Shown here: positions 10,328 to 20,676 of the stretch, one piece after another | Numbering within the stretch: the first letter of the stretch is position 1 | Layout of the letters: each line of letters opens with the position of its first letter | Source of the DNA: Bigelowiella natans CCMP2755 | Taxonomy: Eukaryota > Cercozoa > Chlorarachniophyceae | Assembly: GCA_000320545.1 (NCBI GenBank) | Contig: ADNK01002802.1 | Location: forward strand, 1-28,635 | Length of the DNA stretch: 28,635 bases | Reading direction: 5' to 3' | The notes under the pieces: model-generated | Told to the model about the DNA's origin: nothing | Databases searched by the model: none | The model's input: the letters and a program-made list of their open reading frames with translations, nothing else | Made by a program: the position numbers and the translations under genes

Positions 10328-11442
10328 ATGCTGGCCATTGGGATGGCCGTCGCTCTCCTCTCCATACCTTCCAAGAGGAGGAGGCGGCGCACTTGGGAAG
10401 AGGTTTCCTCTCATAGGCGTCATCACACTGGCGGCTGCATCGGAAGCAGTTTAGCCTGCTCAGGACCCATCTCCTCTGCTTCAGGACGTGCACGGCCTCT
10501 CTCGGGCCCGACACGAGTATTACGGAAGACCATGTTGCACAGTCACTTTCACCATTCAGCAAGATTACGGGGAGGAGAGAATCCTCATGGTACTATTACT
10601 AGCGTGTGTATAGCCCCCTGCATGAATCTTCATGTCGACCTGAAAGTATTCCACCAAACTCCTGATCCTCTCCTCCCTCATTTGCTGCTACAGGCAAAGA
10701 CCCACCAGCTGCTGACACTCTCCAACTTGCAAACCTCTCCTTGCTTGAAGAAGATAGAGGCTTGGACAAGTTCTCAGATCTCCAAGCAGGCATGGGAACA
10801 GGAGGAGAAGGGATGGGACGGCAAGAAGGCAACGACAACGACGGCGATGACAGAGAAGTCTTGTGGCGATACAAGTTAATAAGATCAATAGGGGAGGAAT
10901 GCATCCAAGAATCTGAGCTTAAAGAGCTACTCCGATCTAGATTCTCAAAGAGAAGGGTCAACCATAGCAGCCTCACCCCCCCCTCCTTCTCCCCTGGCCA
11001 CGGTATGAGACCAGGAACTGCTGGCGATCTCGGCATCAATGCCAACGATTCTGTGAGTGGAAAACTGACCCTAACAGTAACGATATATGATGACAATGCG
11101 CGTGTACCGCAACGAACTATCAGGTCGGAGCAGGGGGTGGGCAGAGGATTCGATGCTACGACGGGTTTGAGCCCTCGGGAAGGATGCATATTGCACAGGG
11201 AGTGCAGAAGGTGCTGGCAGTGAACAGGTGGTGGCGCTTTGTACATACACATCTCATATGCATACAATCATGATAAATATGGTCCAGCAGATCAGTTTTG
11301 TGAATAATCAGCTTCGCTACTGATCATCATCATCATCATAATCATCATCATCATAATTATCATCATCATATCTCCTCTGATGGTACCTCTCCAGGCTGAC
11401 GGCTGCAGGCTGCTCTTTTACCTTTTGGATTGCGGACTGGTG

Positions 11443-11517
<75 letters not shown>

Positions 11518-11582
11518 TTGGATGTGTTGATGAGTGATTTTGGAGGAGCGCGGGAGAAGGTAGCAGCGGAGCTCGTATGACC

Positions 11583-11615
<33 letters not shown>

Positions 11616-11728
11616 TCGTGTTGTTGCAGGTTCGCCCAGCTGAATAATAAACTTGGCGGCGATTTGAAAAAGGTTTGCTGGTGAGGATGGGGATGTTGAT
11701 GGAGATGTTGCTGTTAATATAGCGATGG

Positions 11729-11765
<37 letters not shown>

Positions 11766-12238
11766 CGTTTGGTGTATTTCCCATCACATTTGTAACTGTT
11801 TGTCTTGTTGGCGTATTCATAAACCTACCCTCCCCCTGCGTTCGATTGTTTCCGGACAGATCCAAACAGTAGGGCGCTACTTCATCGAAGTTTGGAAGTA
11901 ATGATGACAACAAACACGGAAGAGAGAACATACGTGAAATGCGCATGGATGCGCGCGCGCGCGCGCGTGTGTGTTTATGTGTGTGGATGGGTGTACCACA
12001 TGCATGAGCTGCTGATGACTCCTTATCCTAATCCTCCTCCTCCTCCTCCTCCCCTCCCCTCCTCCTCCTCTTCCTCCTCCCCACCTATCACTACCACTAC
12101 CACTACTGCTACCACTACTATCATTCTCCTAAATCAGATCCTTAGGAATGGACCTCACAAACGTCACCTTCTTGTGGGCATCAACGGAAATTAATAAAAA
12201 TCCGGACAAATACTGGTTCACGAGCAACACACACAAAC

Positions 12239-12273
<35 letters not shown>

Positions 12274-12945
12274 CACAAACACGAATATGAATGTTATATA
12301 TAAAACACACGTATATAGATGTGTATATATGAATATTATACTACTGTTATTGATCTCAGGTCACTAGTGATGGATATCGCGCGGCACACGTCACTCGCGA
12401 GAATCAACCGCTGCCAGACAATTATGGGGTAGTAGTAGTAGTAGTTGTTGTAGTAGTAATAGGAGGAGGAGGAGGAGGAGGAGGAGGAGGAGGAGGAGGA
12501 GGAGTTGTAGTAGTAGGAGTAGTGACGCCCTTTCATTATCATTATCTTTTGAAAAATAAGTGTGTGTAAGTGTGAATGTGTATTTTGTCTCCTCCCCTCT
12601 CCCTCCCCCCCTTCCCCTCTCTCTATAAATCTCTGCAAAGCCATCGTTGAAAATCTCCTCTCCACCTCCCTATTATATCAGAAGGAACCAATCAGCCGAA
12701 TCACTTCCTGCCTCAGGCGTCATGTAATATACTAACATACGGCTACTACTACTTTCACATCAAAAAAGCAACACTCAGAGGGAAATCGTGCGAAATGCTA
12801 TATCGAGAGGGAATATCGATGATTTGTCGTCCTAAAAGTAGATCAGCATCGTATGAATCACTGCGCGCACATGCATGTAGTGTTGGAGGATGATCCATGT
12901 TTTTATCTCAAGAGGAGATGTTATAAAAATGAATCTCCCCGTGGA

Positions 12946-12985
<40 letters not shown>

Positions 12986-14901
12986 CGTGTTTGTGCGTGT
13001 ACTTTAAATACCCTCTTGCAGGTATTCTTGCATGCAGTGCGCCGACATATTCTTCCTCCGGTCTGATTTACACATCGAAATCCGAAACAACACACTGAAG
13101 ATACAACATGCACGATCATCATCATCATCATCATCACCGTCATCATCATTCATTGTCCACCGCAATGCCGTCGCCGTTGTTATCCTTAGAGCGGAGATTT
13201 GCCAGTTGGGTATGGATCAGAGAAAAGTGAACATGCTTGCGAGGGAGTATGCTGAGGAGGTCGCCCCACGCCACCGCACCAAAACCGCACTTTATCAACC
13301 CACCGATACATGGGAGGGGGGAGGCAAGTAGCTGCTGCTGCAGCAGCAGCAATGCTCCGAGAACTTCGCATTGACTCTTCGCGAGAGCGCTCATGAGTCC
13401 TGTTCCTACCGAGAAAGGATGCAATTCTTCCCCGGAGCTTGCAGGGAGTGGGTGATAGCAATTGGGGACGTCTCGGTTCATAACCGAATGCAATTTTCTT
13501 TCATTCCTCTATACATCAGCCGTGCCATAATGCTATAAAACGTGTGTGCTCTGTACGCGATGTTGATTAGAAGGGCAGGCGGCGACTCGTGAAGCCCATC
13601 ATCCTCTCTCATCGAATGCTGCCTGGCTTGAGGCAAGGGCAGGTACGTGTGCTGCATATATCAGAGAGCATCCGTAGGAAATACTCTAAATATGTGGGTG
13701 AAAATACAAATGTATTTATGTAGATGTCTATGCACATGTGTGTATGTGTATTATGTGTGTGTGTGTGTGTGTGTGTTAGACTTCTTCGGTCACCCAACTG
13801 TACATAATAATCGCACCATTAAGCATATTGATGTAGCGAGTACATCGGGCCAAGCTCTGTATTCCGCCATAGCGAACCTAGAGACACGCAAGAGAACAGC
13901 CCCTTAGATATTTGCCTGCTGTGCGACACAGAAACAACAACAACAACAACTCGCATAGCGTGGAAGGCAACCTCTCACACCGCCTCCTTTACCACGCACA
14001 TCAGGAGAAGATGTCTAAATCGGACCCTGAATCAGCGATTTTCATGGAAGACACACAGGCAGATGTGAATGCGAAGATTAAGAGAGCTTACTGCCCTCCT
14101 CAGTGAGTTCTTCTTTTCCGTTGGAGGAGGGAGGGTAGGGGGGAGGGGGGTGTTAGATACCTGATGCTGTAATAGTCACCCAGTACCACGAATATGTCGC
14201 CTTGATTTTGGAAGTGATGTATATAAATAAATATATATATATATATATATATATACGTATTGATATTAATGCAATATAAGATATGTGACCTTCGCCTTCC
14301 ACTTCTCCTCCCTCCTCCCTCCTCCCTCCTCTCTCCTCCATATCTGCAGGATAATCGAGGGAAATCCCGTGCTCGAGTATGCGCGCTACTTGGTGCTTCC
14401 AAGGATACAGAGGCTGAACATCACCCGACGGTTACAGGATGGGGGAAATACCACGTACGACATCTCATTGTTTATCGTCATCAACATCATCATCACCATC
14501 GTCATTATGATAGTTACCGTGGCTGGGAGGCCTTGCGCGAAGACTACCAAGCAGGTACATATCAAGGGCCCGACGAACGCATCGTCACCCCGCTTGCTTG
14601 TTGCAATACCACAACCTTCACACACGCGTGCGCGCGCGCGCACACACACACATACACACTTGCCTTCTTTTGACAACTGTCAATCTTTATAATGCCGTGA
14701 CGACGAGTCTCTGAATACAAGTACTTAACTACGCACGCAGGGAGGCTCCATCCGGGCGATCTGAAACCCGCCGTCGCCTCAGCGCTGAATGAGATCCTCG
14801 AGCCTGTCAGGCGGCACTTCAAGGAGAACGAAGAGGCCCGCGACCTACTCGCCAGGGTTAAGAAATATAGACGAGGAGGCGGCAGCACTAGTAAGAAATG
14901 A
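10328..14901 (+). CDS. Tyrosyl-tRNA synthetase, archaeal/eukaryotic type
   Basis: Charges tRNA-Tyr with tyrosine. Exons: 10328-10589 (tentative), 10694-10956, 11145-11227, 11395-11439, 11630-11672, 11860-11897, 12138-12215, 12360-12428, 12682-12723, 13022-13060, 13190-13259, 13571-13642, 14005-14102, 14350-14454, 14514-14554, 14741-14901; 502 aa, every phase closes. Markers: [37 protein letters not shown] with the HIGH-equivalent HIAQ near residues 190-193; [80 protein letters not shown] at 370-374; [20 protein letters not shown]. The class I catalytic signatures are intact. The roughly 150 residues before YKLIRS are extra; exon 1 begins with a short hydrophobic stretch followed by KRRRRR, perhaps a targeting sequence, and is supported only by an open frame and matching phase. 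Start could instead be at 10343 or in exon 2. Introns are heavy in GAT, CA, TC and TA repeats. Confidence 0.95.
11446..14655. repeat. Microsatellites in TyrRS introns
   Basis: (TC)n-(TG)n at about 11446-11513, (GAT)n at 11580-11615 and 11727-11765, (GC)n at 11951-11968, (TCC)n near 12033-12082, (CA)n at 12230-12285, (AGG)n at 12461-12503, (TG)n at 12946-12982, (ATC)n near 13109-13149, (TG)n at 13755-13777, (TA)n at 14229-14257, (GC)n-(CA)n at 14627-14655. Nearly every long intron has one; exons have none. Confidence 0.9.
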
Positions 14902-15629
14902 GAGTCGTTGTAGGATGCTTGTTATGATGACCGAAGCATCACGACATTTATACATTATGTGCTTATGCATTCGTACCCTTTTCCTCGATGGAAACATGTT
15001 GTTAGAGTTTTGGTGCTGCTTGCGATGTGCGTTGCAATGACTGACTGGCGACCATTGCCGCTACTTCGCTAGTAGCTATGAAACAGCAACACGGTCATGG
15101 GGCTGTAGTGCGATTATGCGTACGAATCGAAGCCGGTTTATTGTCGTGGCCATGCAAGCTAGGTATGTGTAGCTTATGCGCCAGCTTGTGTGTACGTGTG
15201 GACGGCGACATGTTGATGCAGCATACGCCATGCTATTATGTACGTCTGTGATGGCCCGGCAGCCTGAGCAATGATGACACCTAGACATTGCATTTTCTCC
15301 ACACATTGCACATGCGTGCACACTAGCTAAGTCACATAGATTGAGTGCATGTGATGAGCAACATGCAGTATGTACGTAGCACTCGACTCACATCTAGACA
15401 TCACAATGTGTGCAAGGTGCTTGTTCATGGAACCTACAATCACACATGCTTGGCTAAACTGTTCAGAAACATCCACGCAGCATGCATGCGTCGTCGTTGA
15501 TATATTTGTCATTTTGTGATGCCTTATTTGGGTTGGAGTGATAAATTGCCAGATGATAAGCATGTCTTATTGTAACTCATTAGTGGATATGCATCAAATC
15601 ACCGCCGCTATATTTCCTCAACATGATAG
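14902..15629. other. Convergent 3' region between TyrRS and isochorismatase genes
   Basis: No gene recognised. About 14980-15600 has the same word usage as the other 3' blocks (GTACGT, CATGCA, GCTAG) and no simple repeats, unlike the microsatellite-filled TyrRS introns next to it. Confidence 0.5.
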
Positions 15630-16413
15630 TTAAACACTGGTGCGAGGCGGTCTACTATGCTTACTACTCAATTCCAACAGAACCTCGGAAGTCGTCCGTG
15701 TTCTGCAGTACCCTGAAAAGGCAGAGAGCGCATTTATGTGCCTCTCGTGGGACTCTGTGGCGCAGGCATCCTCGATGCATTCCATGTAGAATCCCCTGTC
15801 AGCGCCATCACGAATAGCCATATCGATACACTGATCCGTGAGGAAACCGCTCACGAGAACGGTCTCTATACCGATGTTTCGAAGAACGTACTCGATCATG
15901 GTTGAGTTGAAAACCCCAGAGGACGTCTTAGGGAGGACAATCTCGTCGATGGATGGCTCGATCGGGGCGATGACCTGTGGCAGATTTAGTAGGAAAGAGA
16001 AGCTGTACAAGCGGGCAGAAACACTACGTAAGATGATTCGGTGACCTGAGCCTCCCACGAACCTCGAGGGACATTGAATCCAGATATCTTGTAGTCAAGG
16101 CTTCTATCGCGACCATCCAGAGTCAGGTTTTCGATCACAGTGAACAGCACTTCAACTCCAGTACGCCGGCACTCGCGCTGCATGCATGCTGGTTTAGCGG
16201 CCATTATCAGTTGGGCTATCTGTTCATCAGACTCTCTTACGAAAGGAAACCTATATTCGGAATGACGATGTTCTCTGCCCGGTTCCAAAACCAAGGCCTC
16301 CGCGTTCTCTCCTCATCGTTGAAAGTAAGATTCTGGACATCGATTATCAGTAGGGCCGTCTTTCGCGGATCGAGTGAGCGATTCCGGGAATACCTTACCG
16401 TGTTTACATTCAT
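15630..16413 (-). CDS. Isochorismatase-family cysteine hydrolase
   Basis: Amidohydrolase-type enzyme of the isochorismatase/nicotinamidase superfamily, closest in pattern to RutB or biuret-hydrolase-like members. Exons: 16413-16251, 16188-16046, 15974-15630; 216 aa, with phases 1 and 0 at the two junctions. The start ATG at 16413 opens MNVNTVRYSRN and leads straight into the first beta strand TALLIIDVQN. The catalytic triad is visible: Asp25 in IIDVQN, Lys118 in LPKTSSGVFNST, Cys151 in SGFLTDQCIDMAIRDGAD. Other family words: GVEVLFTVIENLTLDGRDRS, LDYKISGFNVPRGSW, DACATESHERHINAL, GYCRTRTTSEVLLEL. Length is normal for the family. It shares a divergent promoter with the aldo-keto reductase and converges on TyrRS. 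The substrate cannot be told from sequence. Confidence 0.92.
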
Positions 16414-17052
16414 GTTAACGCTAGGGCAAGATGATATATAGACGAGTACGTTGAGAACTTGCGAGTCAGAACCGATATTCCCGTCTTCATCATCCTCGCT
16501 CCCTCCGCAGCTTGTCTAACAATCACACTGTAATCACACTCCGAAAGCACGTTTGTGTTTCGGGTGCCGTTGGATGGAAAACCAAGATGGCGTGGAATAG
16601 TGGTGCGAACTCAGGAATTTTTTCCATGCCGAACAGCAGTGATCGCCAACAAGATCATTGCTAACATCGAAAGTAGGTCTATAAAGGGCGGCGATTACAA
16701 GAGATGACGACGGCCTTGAGAATTGAGAGGAGGGAGAGAGAGCACAGACAGAATCTGCTAAAATTCAACAAGCCGAAGACGCTGTCCCAAAAAAAAAGGA
16801 TTCTAGATTTCTAGATTTTTGTCGATATTTTTGTAGTCGCAAAGGCAAGACGGATGGCAGTCAGGAGAGTTTTCGCAAAAAATGAGAACATGCTCAAATC
16901 TCAAGTCGCCAAGGAAAAACAGGAGGTATTTCACGTGTTTCATAAATATGGGCATGCAAGCAACATGAAAACACTCGCAATCAAGCTGTACTCCGGCATT
17001 GAGAAAAGGAATATCTCGGAAAAACATAAAAAAAGTGGAGTTATTTTAATAG

Positions 17053-17077
17053 TGCGACTTGCATATTTTTAGTCGCA
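17053..17077. promoter_or_regulatory. TGCGAC-N13-GTCGCA inverted pair
   Basis: Same arms as 10244-10269 with a 13-nt spacer; the right arm is again preceded by TTA. Located 65 nt upstream of the aldo-keto reductase ATG. Confidence 0.4.
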
Positions 17078-17090
17078 AGACAGGAAAACG

Positions 17091-17130
17091 GGTGCTCAGC
17101 GGAACGAAGTGCCCTCGAGCACCGTTCCGC
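17091..17130 (+). promoter_or_regulatory. Two competing inverted repeats before the aldo-keto reductase start
   Basis: GGTGCTC (17091-17097) pairs with GAGCACC (17117-17123). GCGGAACG (17099-17106) pairs with CGTTCCGC (17123-17130). The arms interleave and share base 17123, so both hairpins cannot form well at once. The last arm ends 11 nt before the ATG. Could be a 5'-leader structure or a DNA operator; function is inference. Confidence 0.55.
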
Positions 17131-17141
17131 AAAACTCAAAC

Positions 17142-18338
17142 ATGTCTCAAGGAGAATCTAAAGCTACTATGAAGGTCATCGTGCTGAAATCTGTTCCTTC
17201 CTCCTCCTTTTGAACCATGCTATGTTTCTCAGTACAATGTTCTCGGCAGCACCGGGCTGAAAGTGAGCGAGCTCTGCCTTGGCACGATGACATTTCAACA
17301 AGTAGCGATAAAAAGGCCTTTGGATGGATGCCCCCTGTCGATGAGAAGGGTTCTCATGATTTTTTGGACCAGTTTATTGCTGCTGGAGGCAACTTCATTG
17401 ACACTGCCGATGCTTATGCTTCGAGTGAGGAAGTCATTGGGAGATGGATTAGCAAACGCAGTGAGAAGGATCCAACATTTCGTGATGACCTCGTGATAGC
17501 TACGAAAGTATTTTTTGGTTCGGGAAAGAACACCAACGGGCTAAATCGTCCACATGTGTTCAAGGCAATTGATAAGAGCCTCAAGCGTCTGCAAATCGAC
17601 TACATCGACCTCTACCAAGTTCACACCTACGACTACACTGTGAGCGTTCGAGAGGTAATGACAACCATGAAGATTCTCATCGAAAGGGGTAAAATATCGC
17701 ACTGGGGAGTGTCAAATTGGAAGGCATCTCAAATTATGGTAGAACTTTGTTTGAATTTTCCAATTGGATCCTGTCTAATCGTGGCACACGCAATGATGCT
17801 TGCGCAATTCTCATCGTAGGAATGCATGTGGCTATCAAGTCAGTATGGTCTTCCAGCTCCCGTTTGTCTTCAGCACAACTATTCACTCCTCTCACGTAAC
17901 CTTGAATTCGAGATTTTGCCGCTGGCCAAGCGATTCAATTTGTCTGTGATCTCCTGGAGTCCTCTCCAGGGTGGGTGGCTCACAGGAAAGTACAAGAAAA
18001 GCGAGAAACCTGACTCCAATTCTAGGGTTGGCGCCGCTGAAGGGAAGTGGAAAATGACGTCATATTCAGAGCACGACAACGATCTCACTTGGAACACTCT
18101 TGCGGAGTTAGAAAAGATTGCCAAAGAGTGTAATGTGTCCCAGTGCGCGGTTGCATTGCGATGGAACCTTCAGTCAGAGGGCATTACGTGCCCTATCATC
18201 GGCGTGAAGAAACCAAAACACTTCGAGCAAGCTCTTGAAACTGTCGCATTCGAACTGAGTAAAGACCAAATGGATAGGCTAAACAAAGCTAGCACTCCGA
18301 AAATTCCTTATCCTCATGAGTTCCCTTGTAAGAAATAA
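17142..18338 (+). CDS. Aldo-keto reductase
   Basis: NAD(P)H-dependent oxidoreductase of the AKR superfamily with a TIM-barrel fold. Exons: 17142-17174, 17233-17301, 17316-17738, 17820-18338; 347 aa if the 14-nt gap 17302-17315 is removed. Start ATG opens MSQGESKATMK, then YNVLGSTGLKVSELCLGTMTF. The catalytic tetrad is visible: Asp63 and Tyr68 in FIDTADAY, Lys98 in VIATKV, His137 in YQVHTYD. Later words: KISHWGVSNWKASQIM, GLPAPVCLQHNYSLL, ISWSPLQGGWLTGKY, GVKKPKHFEQALETV. The coding frame shifts between TMTF and FGWMPPVDEKGSH, both of which fit the family. The only nearby GT...AG pair that restores it while keeping FGWM gives a 14-nt intron; a 44- or 47-nt intron is possible but would delete GWMPPVDE. 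A frameshift or sequencing error is the alternative. Two competing inverted repeats lie just upstream of the ATG. Confidence 0.92.
17302..17315 (+). other. Candidate 14-nt intron or frameshift in the aldo-keto reductase
   Basis: GTAGCGATAAAAAG begins with GT, ends with AG and is 14 nt long; removing it joins ...TMTFQQ to AFGWMPP... in frame. Both flanks match the aldo-keto reductase family. If not spliced, the gene carries a frameshift here. Confidence 0.45.
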
Positions 18339-19083
18339 ACAGAGTGGACGAGTACATCTTCCAGACGGCGCCACACATGGCGCAAGAGCTGGATCTCGAT
18401 TCTAAGGACTTTTATTAGTACCTTTGATAGGAATGATAGGTAAAGCTAAATAATTTTGACAGAAAGTCTCCTCAACTTGCTATATATAGTTATATATCAT
18501 AACGAAAAGTGTCATTGCTTACACTACTTGCAAGTCATGTGCTAATTGCGTTCAAGGCCACCATGATGTCTACTTTGGCTCATTGCTCATCAACACATGA
18601 CATTGCAAGCATGTTTTAGAATGATGCATGCAGCATTTTAGCATTGCATGGTTATCTAGCTCCCCCACGTACTGAACAAACACCACGGAAATATATTCGG
18701 ACATCGTGCATGTACCGTCTGCTTATTCTAATTAGTCGATCAAATATGCGCAGCAAGCGGACACCCCGACAAATAACAGCAGCGTGGCTAGGTGTGCAGC
18801 GCAGTGAGCTAGCAAATATACAAGCGCAGACGTACAGGCTCTTTAGATCTGCGGTCGCATTATCAGTCATTGCGACTCTCTCTTGTAATGTGACACCGCA
18901 CGATGCCAATCTAGCAACGTTCTTTGTTTGGTGCATGGGACGCACACTTCAATGATGAAGACCACTACACACTCATGATTTCCAGACATTCGTGGATGAT
19001 CATGTAGTCTTGCTGTGGTTGAAATTCTTCCATTTCTCAGACAATGATGCAGAGTTGTTGTCATAGACAACGTAACACAATAC

Positions 19084-19120
<37 letters not shown>

Positions 19121-19462
19121 ATGAACTACATTTTTAAAATTGATGTGTGGGCCCCACCAAACAAACGAAACGAAAACACTACCACAACAGGCGACAATTA
19201 CATGCTAGCATGCTACTTCTGCTAGCTAGCTAGGCACACAGAGCTCGACATATTGTCATAGTGGGAACAACAAAAAAATAGATGATGAGATTCGTGGTAC
19301 AAGCTGTTACAAACTCTGTTATATACTACTTAAGCCAAATTTGAAAATAAACTATGTGCGTGATGACTATATAGACTAGCTGCTGTGGCAGCTCAACCCG
19401 TGTCAAAGAACTAAACGACGCACGGAAGTATGGAGGGATATCATGAACATTGCCGGTAATCA
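18339..19462. other. Convergent 3' region between aldo-keto reductase and WD40 genes
   Basis: No gene recognised. About 18530-19060 is block-like, with TGCCAATCTAGC at 18904-18915 shared with 24317-24328. A TA repeat lies at 19084-19117, and CATGCTAGCATGC plus GCTAGCTAGCTAGG lie near 19201-19232. The rest is AT-rich. Confidence 0.5.
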
Positions 19463-20676
19463 TTACCGTTTGCCTTTTTTCTTTTTCTTCTTCGACTTAG
19501 TATCTTTCTCCTCAACCTTGGGCTGCTCAGCCTCTGCAGCTTGTGCCTTGCGCGCTTCCAGCTCCTCTGTTTGGTTGAACGCGTTGATGATGTCTGTCAT
19601 GCGGTGCTTTCGAAAGCTCTTGTAGTTGGACGAGATGAGAAGGTCTCCGCCGAAGCATAGACTTATGACGCCGCTGGTATTCCCAACCAGTTTATCAAGG
19701 CACTTACCCCGGTTGATATCGAACATGCGTACGGAACAATCGTCAGCCCCCGTAAAGAAGCGATCTTTCTCGAAAAGGATAGTGTTGATGACGTCTGTGT
19801 GGCCGTTGCCTACCCCGTGGTCAAACAAGTGCTGATCGGTTTTACGGAGGTCCCAGGATCGCAGCCCGCCAATTCCGTGCGCAGTGACGAGTATGTTCCC
19901 TTCCTCGTGCAGCTTCATCGTCCGAACAGGGGAGTTCTTTTCGCAGACGAAGCGCTTGGCGCTTTTCCCGCGAAGGTCAAGCTGGCATATACCAGAATCC
20001 CAGGAGCCTACAATAAGTGAGTTCTCGTCGCGAACGACCATAGCTGATAATGGGCACTTGGTAGCTATCCAAGAATGCACGATTCGGTTATATTCCATGT
20101 TGCGGACGAGCAGGAAGCCATCGTAGCCGATGTGAACCAGGGAGTTGTTGAGCTTCTTAATACCCGCGACACGGCCCTTGTGATCAGCCTCGAAGGAGAG
20201 ACACTTGCTCGATCCCCGGTGGAACATAGAGATGCCGCCATTCGTGTCCCCGAAATAAAAGTGGTCCTGATAGCGTAGAAATAGTACATGTCAGAATGCA
20301 TGCATTTGCTGGAAAAGTACCTGCCTCCGAGAGCTATAATCAGAAGAAAGAAGTTTGAACTTACTCTATCGGTGTCCATGCATGTGGGCGCGATGGAGTG
20401 AGCTTTGTGTATCAGCTTCATCCGTTGGACCTCCTTCACAGCACCGGTGTCGAACTTCGCCTGTTCAAGATTCCAACTAACAAGCAAGCCCTTGTGTGTG
20501 CCGTAGTGGAGGAGCTCCCCGTCGTGGTGGGCCATAATCAAGCTCTCGCCTTTCTCTACACGGGAGAGCAATCGGCCATATTTGTAGAAATTATCATTCT
20601 TCTTCGTCTCGAAGAGTTGGACGTTCTTCTCCAGAGCGTTCGGCGCCAGTGCCGTTGCCGCCGTCGCCGTCGCCAT
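19463..20676 (-). CDS. WD40-repeat protein with Lys-rich C-terminus
   Basis: Exons: 20676-20365 and 20266-19463, joined in phase 0 (DTDR then DHFYFGDTNG); 371 aa. The body shows WD40-like blades: HYGTHKGLLVSWNL, FYFGDTNGGISMFHRG, HIGYDGFLLVRNM, LIVGSWDSGICQLDLRG, LVTAHGIGGLRSWDLRKTD, FFTGADDCSVRMFDINRG, with His-containing turns such as GHTDVINTILFEKDRFF. About six or seven blades fit one propeller. The last 45 residues are not propeller: an Ala/Glu-rich segment (EELEARKAQAAEAEQ) followed by SKKKKKKGKR, which could be a nuclear or nucleolar signal. The N-terminus MATATAATALAP is low complexity. I do not recognise a specific orthologue. It shares a divergent promoter with the C2-like gene. Confidence 0.88.

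Larger units (their letters stand above)
16414..17141. promoter_or_regulatory. Divergent promoter region, isochorismatase / aldo-keto reductase
   Basis: Contains TGCGAC (17053-17058) and GTCGCA (17072-17077), 13 nt apart, plus another TAGTCGCA at 16834-16841. The last 50 nt before the aldo-keto reductase ATG hold two interleaved inverted repeats. ORFs at 16854-17072 (+) and 17027-16803 (-) have no family resemblance and are not called. Confidence 0.5.

Noticed and set aside
10286-10879. Single 197-aa plus-strand ORF read straight through
   Set aside because: Its second half overlaps TyrRS exon 2 in another frame. Only its first part (to 10589) is kept, as a tentative first exon.
10599-11267. 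222-aa minus-strand ORF
   Set aside because: Shadow of TyrRS exons 2-3 on the plus strand; no family resemblance.
11317-11946. 209-aa minus-strand ORF with His, Ser and Asp runs
   Set aside because: Made of translated GAT and TC repeats in TyrRS introns, antisense to real exons.
12336-12665. ORF with poly-Ser and poly-Tyr
   Set aside because: Translated (AGG)n and (TAG)n microsatellite in an intron.
13032-13331. 99-aa ORF containing a poly-Ser run
   Set aside because: It reads through an intron (13061-13189); only its two ends are TyrRS exons.
16854-17072. 72-aa plus-strand ORF and overlapping minus-strand ORF
   Set aside because: Lys-rich chance ORF in AT-rich promoter DNA; no motif or partner exon.
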